DNA from: Blastobasis lacticolella
Taxonomy: Eukaryota > Arthropoda > Insecta > Lepidoptera > Blastobasidae
Assembly: GCA_905147135.1 (NCBI GenBank)
Contig: LR990057.1
Span: 5,890,001-5,954,000 of the forward strand
Reading direction: 5' to 3'
DNA: 64,000 nucleotides
Under the pieces are notes generated by a model. It did not search any database and had not been told where the DNA came from. It saw nothing but the letters and a program-made list of their open reading frames with translations. This document shows, in pieces, positions 35,140 to 47,126 of the stretch (its first letter is position 1; each line of letters starts with the position of its first letter). A program made the position numbers and the translations under genes.

Positions 35140-36274
35140 TTGTCATAATGTTGGTCCTGAACGATGCCAGTACGCATCTAAAATATTACCTTTGTTTTAA
35201 AGGAAGTGACGTAAAATTTTCAATGTTTGTTACTCATATCTCCGTCTATTGCCTTTAAGAGCTATTGAACTCTATAGATGTATTGCCTGGAAAATTTAGC
35301 AGTGGTATCCATGTGTCGGGCTAGGAAGGTGAAGGCATTTCATGACGTCCACAAGTATGTTCTAAGCATCGAAAAGGGTACGGGCCACGACTGACCTACC
35401 TACTAAAGAAAGAAGCACTTCTTTCCGTGCCGAACTCTAAATACAAGGTGCAGTGTTGTTGCGAGTGCTTTGGGAAAATAGTGCACTGATGCCCTCACCT
35501 TTGTACCTGATGAAGTGTCTTTTTATACGCTATACTTTGGATCAACAGAAAATATTTTCATATATATGTTTTGTTGCACGAAGCAAATGCATGAACCATA
35601 GATGTTACCGCTTACCAACAGGTTTGTCTGCTCGTTTACTGAACAGCATAAAATACACATAAAAATGCATTAACCATAAAAATTTCCTTGTTTTTAAGAA
35701 AGAATGTGATCAAGCTTTCTAAAGTAAAGTAGCATTATAAAAAATATTACCGTGTATTTGGTACAAAATCCTCCCTTGTTGTTTGTATTGTAGAAAGATT
35801 TTAAATAAAAAAGATATACAACTTATTTAAACATTTTATTTAATTGATCTATAGTATTTCTCACAGGTTATGCTTATCTGCCTATGACATGTATAAAAAA
35901 AGTATAAAATTCTTTGTCACTCTTACTAAGGTAACATTTTTACCTCTTCTTCATCCGTCTTACGGTTCACTTTGATACAAATTAGAACTGATTAGAACAT
36001 ATTCACAAGCTTATTATTACACTTATTAACTAAACATGAAATTGGTATAGATAGTAGATAAACACAAATCCAAGCAAAAACATGATTGCCCAGTATCATA
36101 AAAATAAATCAATTTTTGGTTTCAGCTAGGAGATTTTCTGTTACTATTGCCAGAATAGTGTCTGCACGCAATTTGATACACACAGCCTTTATTAAATTCA
36201 TAAACCATAATTTTAAAAATACGTACAGTATTCATAATTTTTCAATTTCAAAATTTTTAAATTCATAATTCATA
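35140..36274. other. AT-rich 3' flank between convergent genes
   Basis: No gene. Short frames of 60-69 codons (35,453 and 36,086 plus) have no family resemblance. Confidence 0.4.
35804..35809 (+). terminator. candidate poly(A) signal AATAAA of the acetyltransferase gene
   Basis: This is the first plus-strand AATAAA hexamer that I find after the stop at 34,665. It implies a 3' UTR of about 1.1 kb that spans both MITEs. Variant signals such as ATTAAA near 34,957 could be used instead. Confidence 0.4.
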
Positions 36275-36525
36275 ATTTGACGACCTGAGTGGCTCAGTGG
36301 TCAACTTATATACTACTGTCTGTATTATTATGTCTGCCACGCAAGAGGTCCCGGGTTCGATTCCCGGCCGGGCAGAAATTGAAATGATGAATTTTTATTT
36401 CTGTTACGGGTCTGGGTGTTCTATGTATAATAAGTATGTATTTAAAAAGTATTTTAGTAGTATATCAGTTATCTAGCACCCATAGCACAAGCTTTGCTTA
36501 GTTTGGGGCTTTGTCCACGACGTTT
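36275..36525 (+). mobile_element. tRNA-derived SINE (family B), near full length
   Basis: The head reads GTGGCTCAGTGGTCAACTTA (box A-like) and CGGGTTCGATTCCCGGCC (box B). The body ends in GCACCCATAGCACAAGCTTTGCTTAGTTTGGGG. The box B is well preserved, but the head is too long between boxes and lacks a foldable anticodon arm, so it is not a tRNA gene. Confidence 0.82.
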
Positions 36526-37599
36526 GTTGAATTTGTCCACGAATATTTATTTATTTTTTACTCTAATTCATATACCGATATCACAAAATATGATGTGAAT
36601 CGGATCTCCTAGTAGACAATGACTTTTGTCTGTCGAGAGCCCGCTCTTCCGTAACTCATACATAATCATAATTTACATGGGTTAACACAACAGAATAAAG
36701 TCGCTTTTCGCGTGTGCCTGTCTGTCGGTATATCAGCTGACTCCTCCTTAACCACGTACCTAACGGTATTTGAACCCTAGATGACACAGCTTCTACAACA
36801 TCGAAATCGATGCCGCAGTTTAGCTTATGCGCTTATAGCTGACTGAATTCAGTCGACTAAATTTAGAAGCAAATTCCGTAAGAGCAAGTCAAAGTGGAAT
36901 GTTTTGTTCATAGAAAATGGTCCATTTTAGTGTCATATATATTATGATTCGCCTCGCTTCGCTTTTCAAAAGGCGTGGTACAAAAATGGATATACACTCC
37001 ATTTTGGTTCGCTCTCACGCTTTTTGCTTCTGAACTTACGAAAAGTAAGCGCATTAGATAGACATAAACAGAGTTCACGACTCGTCTAGCTCTCATTTAA
37101 ATGCTAACTCCCACCTAATGTGATATACCTAAATTATTATTCAATTATTATAATTCGCTTTGGTCATCATCAAGATCGTATATTCGATACATTTCATCAA
37201 ATTTCATCATCTTTCGTATTTGCGCATTTCGCGTGATTATTTGTTAGTATGTATAAGTAGAGAGACAAAACAATGAGCCGTCAAAAGATTATAATAATAT
37301 TTGAGACTTTAGAGAGCGCTGTGTAAGTTTTGATAAGCTATATTGAAAACAGCTCATTGAGCGCGATGACGATAACAATGACCTTTAGAGTTGTCTTTTC
37401 TTCAGTGTAGTTTCCCTGCTCCCTATGTTTGCTTAGTTCCTTTTTACGACACATTCAATATTACCACCGATACGCTTCTGTCTTTTTCTATTGAAACTTA
37501 CCTACTTTGTGTAACTTTGTAAGTTATGATTATAGCTAATCACCAACCACGGTATACCACTTGTTACTACGCCGATGTACATCGTGATTTAAGTGCTTA
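36526..37599. other. intergenic, downstream of Ppt1
   Basis: No gene seen. I find no AATAAA on the minus strand in the first 340 bp after the Ppt1 stop (37,600 down to about 37,260), so its cleavage signal is either a variant or more distant. Confidence 0.4.
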
Positions 37600-40500
37600 C
37601 TAAACAAGATATTGCAAGAGATTACTTTCGAACCATCCCTCGGGGAACTGAAGATGATTACCTTGGGACGCGAGGAATATCAGCTGCTTGTTCTTGTCCA
37701 TCGCCTTGAGACCGAGGCGATCCTGTGAAAATATTAATACGAGTTTATTTCCGCAACTAATATGTTCTCAAATGTAAAATATTGTTTCATAACAAGCTTT
37801 TATCACGCGGTATAGCACCTACTCATCAATACCAAAGCGCCCAAACACCTTCGCTGCATTGTCCACCAGGATATCTAATTGCGTTCATTAGTTCCTATGA
37901 CCACCTGACAACTTACTTACGAACAGTGCAAATTAAATACAAGCTTGTAATCACTCTCTAGTCCGTCTGTATGTCGGTCTATCAGGAATCGAGATTAATT
38001 TAATGCTAAGGTTGATCTTGATAAGATAAGACGGATAAGATTGGGTGAATCTATCTCACATGTTGTTTTAATTAATGCATCGCCTGTTCAGACACGTGCC
38101 TAGGCACCTATCTCACCGTACCTAGGGCTTATAGGTACGCCTTGGTACGGAGATAGATGCCTAAACCTGCCGGTATTAGGAAAGCCGATTGCGAGATACT
38201 AAGAAGACCGGGCTAAGTGAAACATGACGAGCAGGAACTGACCTACTGGCAGAAGCCGTGATTGACGCTAGAATGATGATGACTAAGGTTGGTCCAATCT
38301 AACCCGCCATGGCATTACTTATGGGGTGGTGGAAGTCGGGAGTCTAAGCGGGTGATTACTCTTTTCTAGGCCTAATCCAGCGCACCAAGTATGGGAACAT
38401 TATTGTCGAATGTATATGTATGAAACGAGCAGACAGTAAGAGAAAAATGTCGACCATCACATTTATAATTAATACGTTCATGTAGGTGCGTTGTTACTGT
38501 AGGGCTAAGCTGACCTGAATTCTGTCTGCAGCTAAATTGCACTGGCAGGCTGCTTCAGCTTTGCTTTGCGGCAGAAATAGGGGTCAACGCAATACGCCTA
38601 ATGTTGGACGCAGGCCTTCTTCCACCCCGATTGACTTTGTACATCTTGCAACCAAGGGCTCCCAAATTGCGATTGCTGGTACGCGACTGTCACCTTTCCA
38701 CCCCATCGGCTATCATTTCTGCGAGCTACATGGCCCGCCCAACATACCACACAACGTAACATAAGCCTACCTCATCATCACAGCCCGTAACAGTCCACTG
38801 CAGGACTTAGGGCCTCTCCCACGAAAGGGGAGGTTATTGCCATAATCTCCACGCTTGGCAGGCGGGTTGGAGATCGCAGTGTTTAAATATAACAATAGAA
38901 AATGCTGCTGCCCATTTTCCAGACTACAGAGACTCGTGATCTTTTGCCTCGAAAACATTAGTCGCCTTGTACGACACCCATGAGTGTAAGGGGTTGGTGC
39001 TATTCTGCTCTGCCGGACACCACACGGTTAACCTACTAATCCTACCTACTGTTCTTAAATTCTATTTGGCAAGAACCACTAAGTTGAACGTAAAGCCATA
39101 ATAGTTAAGTTACCTGAATGTATATGTCCGACTCTTGCAAAGTCTGCATCACCTTGGACTGTCCCGGCTTATAGAACGCAAACCACTCAGAGTCCACCGG
39201 CTGCACGACGGTGTCGTTCAGGAATTTGACCATCACAAAGTGTTCCACTTTCTTCAAATTATCTATGTAGGTCTGGTTAATGACTTTCTCGTTGTTGATG
39301 TCGGCCAGCAATATACTTTTCGCCGAATAAGTCTTTTCGTCGAGTGGGTCGTGCCAGTATGTAGCTTGGATGAGACCGGTCTGGACCCAACTGGAAAAAA
39401 AAATTATAATTCTGTCAATAAAGAGGAGGAAGCAAGCGCGCAGAAAGCAGTCCTGGAAGTTGTTGACGATTTCAATCTTTAATGTAGTGTTAAACCGTAG
39501 TCAACAGAGGGACTTTGCTAAACTATGAGTATGTGTCGTATAGGTATAATATGTATTTTGTTCCTACGTAGTATGTATATCACACACAACTGAGAAATTT
39601 AAATAGTGGAATGAGTTCTACACTTTCCTTTAGGTTTGAGGGCACAAGAAGGACTTGCATACATAAAGCCCAAGCCTCTATACCACAGGTGGGGTAAGCA
39701 GAGACTACCCCACTTTCCTCTGTCCTGACACAACTCTCTAGCCTTGCATATATCCACAACTCTTGCCATACATCTCCTTTTATTCTTGAATCTTCGGACC
39801 CCAATACTAAGAAAGGCTTCACTGCAATTTTTTTACGGAGTCAGTTAATGCTTTTAATGCGTTTGCTTAGGTTGCAGTTGTTCGTTATTAAAATTGTTTG
39901 TTACAGAGTTAATATTATATTATATCCATCCACACCAGAGGTCGCCCAACTCATTCAGAGTTCACTTAAATATGATAAATTGATAACCTATGTTATCATC
40001 ATATGTTAAATATTTATAGTCTCATAGTAGGTACTGCATATTTTTTATTTAATATTTATTAACAAATACTTAAATTACATCGATTTTGGAGGGCATTTTA
40101 AGTGTATCTTATTAAACTAATATTATAAAAGCGAAAGTTTGTGAGAATGGATGCATGTTTGGATATTTGTTAGTCCTTCACGCCAAAACTACTAGACGGC
40201 TTTTGATGAAATATGGCAACATAATAGCTTATAGCCCAGAACAGCTCTGTATTAACTTACTCGTATTGTTACTGTAATAAGCTGTAGGTAATTTATTTCG
40301 AAATACGATGTGTGTACAATGAATTTTATGCGGACGAAGTCGCGAGAAAAAGCTAGTAAAGATATATTTTTAAATGTAGGTTCATTTAATTTCATTAATT
40401 CCGAAGGAAAAATAACTTATAGGTAATCTTGTTTTTACATACGACCTTAATAAATAATGATCAATTGCCTACAAACTGGGGTAATGACTGTTCTGTCATT

Positions 40501-43500
40501 TAAATACTAATATACAGAGACTCAAAGCGCAATATGAACAGTCTGGTAATATTTTATTTATATGCAGCCAAGCACCTGTGGCTATTATAATTGCTGAGTG
40601 TCCATACAATAAGTAATAATGTACACACAGTTAGATTTTAACTCTTGAAGTGATAAAGTGGCCGACTAAGAACTAACGGCCCAACAGAGTATCTTGAAGT
40701 GCGGCCTTCTATACCTATTGTTGGTTCTATATGGGTACGGAACGACCAATACAGTAATTTTTGTAGCCTTCTGTAATAATGAACCTGTCAGACTCATTGT
40801 AGAGTAGATTTTTAGTTACCTACATCTAGCTAACTAAATAGCTATGCTGGATGTATGCGTCGCCGCATACTGGGCCGCATAGTGTAGCTCGGAGTTCAGT
40901 CCATCGACTCGATAACAAAAAGAATGTGATATACCGTCACTCCGAATCGGGTCCAGAGACTTTGATCTGTCCAGACTAACGTGTCTTATTTGGTGAAAAA
41001 ACATACCCAAAATCAAGACTTGCCGTATCAATCATGCTACGTATGCTGTGCATAGATGTCTTGAATTATATAAGAAACAAGGGTATGTTCCGGGTTTCCA
41101 GTCTGGTACGCGGTAGGAAACCCGGAACATACCCTTAAAATGTGTAATAATAACCGCGATAGTTTAAAACATTATGTTATAATTACCATAGTCAAATAAG
41201 ACAAGTCAGTCTGGACAGATTTTACATACTACTGTCCCTACCTAGTGGAAGACCTTGGTCGAGCCATAAATGATTTCTATTAAGAGCAATCGAGGTTGGT
41301 CGGCTCCCAGGTTGTCTACTCGTTTCTATATCACTATGTAGTATAAGAAATTCGTTGGAGCGTCGGTGGCCGAGTGGTTAACGTATCTGACTCGTAAGCG
41401 ATAGGTACCGGGTTCGAATCTCACTGCGGCTCTTCTGAGTAATGTAGTACTAGGTGGTTCTCTTACGGTGAGAGAAAACATCGAGATGAAACATGCACAT
41501 TCAAGCTACTGAAAGTGCAAAGTGATCCAATCTGGTCAAGTTCCCCTGGTAGCAGGGTCACGAAGGTCAGATGGCGGTCGTTCCACTGTATTACACGATC
41601 TGCCAAATACTGGATTATGGTCGAGGCGGACCCCGGGCTCTCTTGCGCCGGGACCTTACCGCCAAGATTATTATTATTATATTATAAAACATGATTCAGT
41701 ACCTGACATAGGCAGCATAGTTGAGTAACTTCCGCATATCGTCGCAGGCTCTGTGCCTCAAGGAGCCGCAGTCTGGCAGCCCGTAGATGCCTTGGTGCTG
41801 ACCTGCAATGCTTATGTAGTTCTTCACTGGCGGCAGGGTGTGACCGCAACGCTGGATCACTGCTCGACTGCAAAGATGTCAGTCAGAGTAAGATACTTAT
41901 GAGTCGGTGTTTTTGAATTCGTAAACGTGTTGAGATAGCTATAAGATAGAAGTTTGACTCTTTCGCTGCTCCAAGGGATTGCAGAACTGCGTATTTGTTA
42001 TTAATTTCAGCTTGATACCTCCACGTGTGTTTGAGAAAAAAGGGTTTTTCAGACGGACTGACCGACAGACAGACGGACGGACAACAAAGTTATCCTATAA
42101 GAGTTTAGTTTTTGTGTTTTAAGGAACAGAACCCTAAAAATAAAGAAAATTCAACAAGTTTTAGGTGCTTCTCAAATTCAGTCCAATAATTCAAGGAAAA
42201 CAGTGAAACCAAACAAACATAATCAAGAATTATAATAATAGCACATGACTTGTTATTGATTTTAAGAGCATTATCTTCAAATATTGGGTTATGACTTCTG
42301 TACAATTATTTGTTAACAAGCAACAGATACTTAATAATATTCATAATAAATTTTTGGCCATCCACACATTGGTGTTAGTAACAAATTGGGTATCATAAAA
42401 ATTTTGTTCTATTTTCAAATGAAAGACCTATCTGTCTATTATGATGATCTTGCAAGGTAAGCTGAATGGTATCCCATATTATACTCAACTTAATGTGGTA
42501 TTTTGTTTTCATCCCTTAGTTATATCAATACATAGTGTAAGACTTAGTCGTTTCTTGCAGTCTGTCCCTCTGTATTTATGTACCCTTAGATCTTTTAAAC
42601 TACACAACGGATTTTGATGTGTTTTTCAACAATAGATAGAGTGATTCAAGAGGAAGGTCTATAGGGTAGGACAACACGCGAATGAAGTCACAGCGGGCCA
42701 ACTAGTGTATTAAAATTTATAAGTTTAGAGTATGAAGCGTCACCCTACACTGAGATATAGAACCAATAATTAATAGCATTAATATCTACTTACAGAAACT
42801 GACTTCCTTGTGAGAATCCTACAGCATGAAATCCATCCTTCAGCTTAGGATCAGATGCCAACTGTTCACACACCATTTTTATCTGTTTGTTAGCATTCAT
42901 AAAATAACTATTTGTAAAGTCTTCCACAGATGACTCCCCAACCATAATGGAGTGCACATACACACCAGGTATTCGGTCTTCCAAAATTTTTGTGAATCTT
43001 CCCATGCTGAACGGGAAACAACATGTATCACCTGAAATGACAACAAATTTAGTACTCAAATTTGAAGGTTTGGACGTATTGTAGAGAATTAAATTGGTTA
43101 CCCATTCATAGCATAATGAATGTGAATTTCTCAAAATGGACGGTATCACTCAAAGTGGAAAATTTAAACTACTCATTTGATGACAAAGTGGGACTAACAA
43201 TTTGAAATTACATACTATTTACTGATAACTATCTAATCTAATCTAATTATCAAACCAAACAAATATTTTTCAGATATGTTTCTGTAGTGAAGTTTTTCCA
43301 GTAATTAAAAATAAAACATTTTTTTACCCTTTAATTTGTATTACTCTTGTTAGCACCTAATTTATTTATAGATTTAAAATACACAAAACTATCAACTTAC
43401 CCATTCCGTGATATAAGACTATGGGCGTTGGAGAAGCCCAAATGATATTGATACACAAAGAAAGCATGAACAACTTCATAATGTCTGCTTCTGGCTTCAT
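37600..43500 (-). CDS. Ppt1: palmitoyl-protein thioesterase 1, five exons, complete
   Basis: Exons on the minus strand are 43,500-43,401, 43,031-42,794, 41,867-41,703, 39,390-39,114 and 37,722-37,600. All have GT-AG borders and matching phases, and they total 903 nt with a TAG stop, giving 300 residues, the usual PPT1 length. The enzyme removes palmitate and other long acyl groups from protein cysteines in the lysosome. Met1 or Met8 (MKLFMLSLCINIIWA) starts a signal peptide; both have A at -3. Family blocks seen are YHGMGDTCC, HAVGFSQGSQF with nucleophile Ser107, AGQHQGIYGLPDC, QATYWHDP, KFLNDTVV with Asp227, and ASQGNHLQFPEGWF with His283. The catalytic triad is therefore intact; the Asp-His spacing of 56 equals that of human PPT1 as I recall it. 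The sequon NDT at the catalytic Asp and NQT at 206 are possible N-glycosylation sites. It converges on the acetyltransferase gene. Introns carry SINE, MITE and LINE fragments. Confidence 0.96.
38100..38290 (+). mobile_element. RTE-like retrotransposon 3' remnant in Ppt1 intron 4
   Basis: The text CGGAGATAGATGCCTAAACCTGCCGGTATTAGG parallels GTGGGAAATAGGTGCCTGAACTTGCCGGTGTCAGG at 49,178 (the NKCLNLPVSGK peptide block), and a GATGATGACT tail follows. It is antisense to Ppt1. Confidence 0.6.
38765..38905 (-). mobile_element. retroelement tail of the 'GCGATCTCCAAC..GGGCTG' family in Ppt1 intron 4
   Basis: The minus strand reads TAAACACTGCGATCTCCAACC, CGCCTGCCAAGCGTGGAGATTATGGC, CCTAAGTCCTGCAGTGGAC and GGGCTGTGATGATGAGG. 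This is the best preserved of three copies in the window. Confidence 0.7.
40120..40362 (+). repeat. lepidopteran interspersed repeat in Ppt1 intron 3
   Basis: The segment opens with AAAGCGAAAGTTTGTGAGAATGG and ends GCGGACGAAGTCGCGAGAAAAAGCTAGTA, a phrase pair typical of a very common lepidopteran repeat. A related end is at 19,555. Its class is unknown to me. Confidence 0.55.
40965..41220. mobile_element. MITE copy A (ATCTGTCCAGAC family) in Ppt1 intron 3
   Basis: It begins ATCTGTCCAGAC..CGTGTCTTATTTGG and ends TCAAATAAGACAAGTCAG..TGGACAGAT, giving about 28-bp inverted termini. Copy B of the same family is at 56,526-56,734. The inner parts share CAAAATCA.GACTTGCC.TATCAATCA.GCT and GAATTATATAAG, but copy A then carries a long perfect hairpin (41,079-41,136) that copy B lacks. 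Confidence 0.85.
41079..41136. repeat. perfect 21-bp hairpin inside MITE copy A
   Basis: The left arm 41,079-41,099 (starting AAGGGTATGTTCCGGGTTTC) and the right arm 41,116-41,136 are exact complements around a 16-nt loop. A perfect stem in otherwise diverged DNA points to recent origin. Confidence 0.9.
41362..41690 (+). mobile_element. tRNA-derived SINE (family A), full length, beside Ppt1 exon 3
   Basis: The head has the pol III box A TGGCCGAGTGG (41,367-41,377) and box B GGTTCGAATC (41,411-41,420). The body has CTCTTACGGTGA, TGCCAAATACTGGATTATGG and GCGGACCCCGGGCTC and ends in an (ATT)n tail. The tail ends about 12 bp from the splice donor of Ppt1 exon 3, in antisense. It is the youngest-looking family A copy here. 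The aligned head resembles a tRNA but the 3' side does not pair, so it is not a functional tRNA. Confidence 0.88.
42030..42140 (+). repeat. lepidopteran interspersed repeat in Ppt1 intron 2
   Basis: The text CAGACAGACGGACGGACAACAAAGT, TATCCTATAAGAGTTTAG and AAGGAACAGAACCCTAAAAA is a very common lepidopteran repeat phrase. The copy is short and its boundaries are approximate. Confidence 0.5.
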
Positions 43501-44139
43501 CGTGAGAGCAGCGTCCAAACAGAGAGAAGATTTTACGTTTTACGTCCAAACACGAAGCGAGGCGGAGACTGATAGAATTGATAGATAGACAGACGGTGGG
43601 TGCTTCTGTGTTATGCGTAGGTATACGTAATTCACATGTACTCTCGAACACTTCACAGGCAAACTGAATGCAATATTAGCAATCGCAAATATACTGTAGT
43701 CCGGTTCAAACTCCACAATATATTCTTTAAATCAAATCATGTAGGTGATTAATACGTATTACAAAGTACCTAAATACAACTTTTAAGAACCGCGCGAAAA
43801 TTTTGTTTTGATTTAGTTCGATTTTTCGATTCGGCAAAAACTATCTGATTTGACAGTTGACTTGGCCAAGATTTTAGTGATGAGCTTGTGGCCTTGTGCT
43901 GTCACTGAAGTGCATGTTGAGAATCGAATCGGCTCGAATCGATGCGCGGTGCTCGATACACATTATGGTTCACTTTAAACCGTGATTTTAATCTTGATTA
44001 GTTATGTACCTGTTTATTTATTTATTTATTCATTATTTATGTTATTAATTTATACTGATACTTTACAGTTTACACCACCGTTATGGAGATGTGAACTTTG
44101 ATAAAACGGGTAATGAGTCCGACGTTTAAGCCAGAGATA
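43501..44139. other. upstream flank of Ppt1
   Basis: This should contain the Ppt1 5' UTR and promoter. No TATA box stands out, and I cannot place a transcription start. An 84-codon minus-strand frame (43,397-43,651) overlaps exon 1 in another frame and is a shadow. Confidence 0.4.
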
Positions 44140-44450
44140 CCGAGTAGGTACGATTTCCAATGCTGCCGCCAGATTTTTTCTGAGTTATTTACATAGAGAC
44201 ATTAATTGAACACTAACCGATGATCTTATGGTGAGGGAAAACATTGTTATGTGACCTACACATTTAGGCTACTGAATGTGTATCTATGACGCAATCCGGG
44301 TTCTCTTGATAACAGAGTGACGGAGGCCAGATGGCAGTCGCTTCACTGTAAATACCTGTTCTGCCAAATCCTGTGTCATGATCCCAGCGGACTCTAGACC
44401 TTCGCGTACGAGAGCATCACCGGGATATTGACAACCCGATAACCAACATA
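44140..44450 (+). mobile_element. tRNA-derived SINE (family A), damaged head
   Basis: The body follows the family A order: CCGATGATCTTATGGTGAGGG, ATTTAGGCTACTGAATGTG, CTGCCAAATCCTGTGTCATGATC and GCGGACTCTAGACC. The head is reduced to GATACCGAGTAGGTACGA and has lost a usable box B. Confidence 0.75.
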
Positions 44451-45404
44451 GATAATTCATGGTAAAAAAATATCCGTCTCGGTGCCAATAGGCTACCGAT
44501 CTGCCTGGTGACATAATTAAAATTAGGTAACTTTACAATTTTATCGAAAACTACCTGCCTATAGTCAGTTGGTCTTAATTCTCTTAATAACCGACATAAG
44601 TAAGTACAAGAACTCCAACTTATTGACTGACACAAACTTTGTTGTAGTTGACTACAATGAAAATATATTGGATGAATGTAAATCCAATGAGGAGTTTTCC
44701 AGTAGGTATTGATAGTTGGTTTCCAAAAGCATCAATAGATGGTGCTTCTATAATTTTGGTAATCTTTTATTAATCTGTATGATGGTGGCAGTGATTTCAT
44801 GCAGCCAACTAATACTAAACTTAAAAATAAAATGTTTATTAATATAAACATAACTATTAAAGGTTGAACGAAATGTAAAAAGAAATATTTATAGAAGTTA
44901 GCACTATGTTCCATTATTATTACAACCTCTAAAATGGTTGAAAACTATTGACAAATGCAATATTATCCAATACAACGTACCCAGTGTTTATATCCTGTAT
45001 GCTAAAAACCTATTTCAAGCGATTATCAATTACCAAAATTGTCAGGGCGCCATCTAGTTAGGAATGCTTTAGATACCTATTGGAAAACTGCTCATTGTTG
45101 TCTCTTCGTAATCAATAATCGCATTGATCGAACTCGCTAACCGAATGCTGACTCTGTACATCACTACACCAGAAGTCAAACTGACAGGTTTTTTTTCTCT
45201 TTTCGGAGTAAGCAAAGACAAAAAGATCTAACTTCCACTAATCACCACAAAGTGTTTATATACAACACTGATCTTTATTGAAGTGTTTATAAATCCACTT
45301 GTGTGGATTTCGCAGCCCATACCGCGCATGATACAAGAGTAATACTTATGGACTTTCGAGAAGATACAAAAAAAAATTGTTTTCATTGTTATGTTTATAA
45401 TAAT
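44451..45404. other. intergenic, no supported gene
   Basis: AT-rich DNA. It contains one GGCGCCATCTAG word at 45,046-45,057 of the type that also occurs in family B SINEs. No exon-like frame is seen. Confidence 0.4.
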
Positions 45405-45865
45405 TTTGACAGCTCACTAATTGTTGGTCTTTCGCGAACGCCTATGAAGTTTCATGGTTATTTTCGGTAAAATATACTACGGAAAATGTCGTACTTTATA
45501 GACAGGCCCCGCCCCTTTAATGAAGTGCTACTAATAAAGAATAACAACAGACAATCGAAAATCGGTATTGATATAATATAATCGAATATTTAAAATGAAC
45601 ATTTAGGTAACCTTATTATTTTTTGTAACTAAACTCCTCCTTATTCCTCGTTTGGATTTCACCTTAAGAGACCTTTCACAACAACGATTTCGAGTCGCGT
45701 GTATTCTTCGTAATAGGATGACTGACCGAATAGAAATACGCACGTGTCATAATCGTTGTTGAAGAAGGGTTTTTAATGTCGTATTAATAAATTTATAATA
45801 TAGAAACGTATAATTCAGAAGAAAATAAATAGTTTATTTTGTATAATACATATAGCATAACCATG

Positions 45866-46103
45866 TGATGGAGTTAATCCACCACTAGTATAAGATGATA
45901 TAGTGCAAAACGATCTGCAGGGGATGATAAAATGATAAGACCTAGTTGCATGAGTGCGGTTAAAACACTGATTTATTTGTCATACAGAATTAGTTAACAA
46001 TTAAATTGGGGCAATGCATAGTATGCAGTTTGTGGCGTTCGGCCGGCCGTAGTACATTGCACGCATAAATTGTAATACATGTACAGTGAACCTGTACACC
46101 ATG
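45866..46103. mobile_element. 238-bp insertion in duplication copy 1, flanked by ACCATG
   Basis: Copy 2 reads ATAACCATGCAACTATCG without a break. In copy 1 ATAACCATG is followed by 238 extra bp ending in a second ACCATG before CAACTATCG. ACCATG at 45,860-45,865 and 46,098-46,103 looks like a 6-bp target duplication. No inverted termini or coding text are recognised, so the class is unknown. Confidence 0.7.
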
Positions 46104-46263
46104 CAACTATCGATTCCAAGTTCTATGAGAATGATAATCGATAATCGAATAGATTCATTAACGATTGTACACAACCACATCCCTACTGTGATCTGTCAAT
46201 GTTATCATACTATATTTGACAAGGTATAACTGTTGGTCCTTAGCGCACGCCTATGTACTATGG

Positions 46264-46307
46264 ATAATGTCATAGCCTCCTTCATCTTAAGGAGGCTATG
46301 ATAATGT
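46264..46307. mobile_element. 30-bp hairpin element (1) with 7-bp target-site duplication
   Basis: CATAGCCTCCTT (46,271-46,282), loop CATCTT, AAGGAGGCTATG (46,289-46,300). ATAATGT occurs directly before (46,264-46,270) and directly after (46,301-46,307). The tandem copy 1 gives the empty site: GGAAAATGTCGTACTT near 45,481 against GGATAATGT[hairpin]ATAATGTCCTACTT here. Confidence 0.85.
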
Positions 46308-46608
46308 CCTACTTCATAGACAGGCGCCGCCCCTTTAGTGAAGTGCCACGAAGAACGAATAACAACAGACAATCGAAAATCGGTATTTAAATAAAATAAT
46401 CGATCATTTAAAATTAACATTTAGATCATTTAATTATTTTTCGCAACTATAACTTTTATTCCTTATTTCGATTTCACCCTAAAAGACCTTTCACAACAAC
46501 GATTTTGACTCGCACGTATTCTACGGAAAAGGCTGACTGACCGAATAAAAAGACGCACGTGTCGAAATCGTCGTTGTGGAAGGGTTTTTATTGTCGTGTT
46601 AATAAATT

Positions 46609-46950
46609 CCACTTCAGTTTTCCAGCTTTAATGGCTACATCAGCGATCTGTGTTTTGGAGCGCAGCGTCGAGTTTCGAATTCGGTCCATTAATCTAACTC
46701 CTAACTGGAGTGGAACTGGGCAGGTCATGTTTGCCGCATGTCGGAAGATTTATGGGCTAAAACCGTCACAGTTTGGACACCCAATTCTCGGAAACGACGT
46801 CGCGGCAGACCCAAGAAAAGGTGGACAGATGAGCTGCGGGCCTTCGAAAGTGACTACATTGGCACTTGATCGTGAAAAGTGGAGGAATCGGGGGGAGGCC
46901 TTTGCCCAGCAGTGGGATGATTCGGGCTAATATAGATAGATTTAGATTAT
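46609..46950 (+). mobile_element. 5'-truncated non-LTR retrotransposon in duplication copy 2
   Basis: The frame ends DREKWRNRGEAFAQQWDDSG, the same C-terminal pattern as at 1-96. Upstream text (TGGAACTGGGCAGGTCATGTTTGCC, GGACGTCG.GGCAGACCCAAG) encodes the WxWAGHVxR..RRRGRPKKRWTDEL region. Copy 1 of the duplication lacks this block, so the insertion postdates the duplication. Confidence 0.82.
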
Positions 46951-47126
46951 TAAATTATTAATTCAAAAGAAAAAAATAGTTTATTTTGTATAACACGTAC
47001 AGAATAACCATGCAACTATCGATTCCAAGTTGTATAAGAATGATAATCGATAATCAAATAGATTCACTAACGATTTTACACTACCCCATCCCTACTGTAA
47101 ACTGTCAAAAATAGTCAAAATTATCA

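Noticed and set aside
41079..41136. possible microRNA precursor
   Set aside because: A perfect 21-bp stem with no bulges inside a MITE fits a palindromic insertion better than a conserved pre-miRNA.
41362..41440. possible tRNA gene with good box A and box B
   Set aside because: The acceptor stem does not pair and the region continues into a repeated body with an (ATT)n tail; it is the head of a SINE. The same applies at 28,649 and 36,275.
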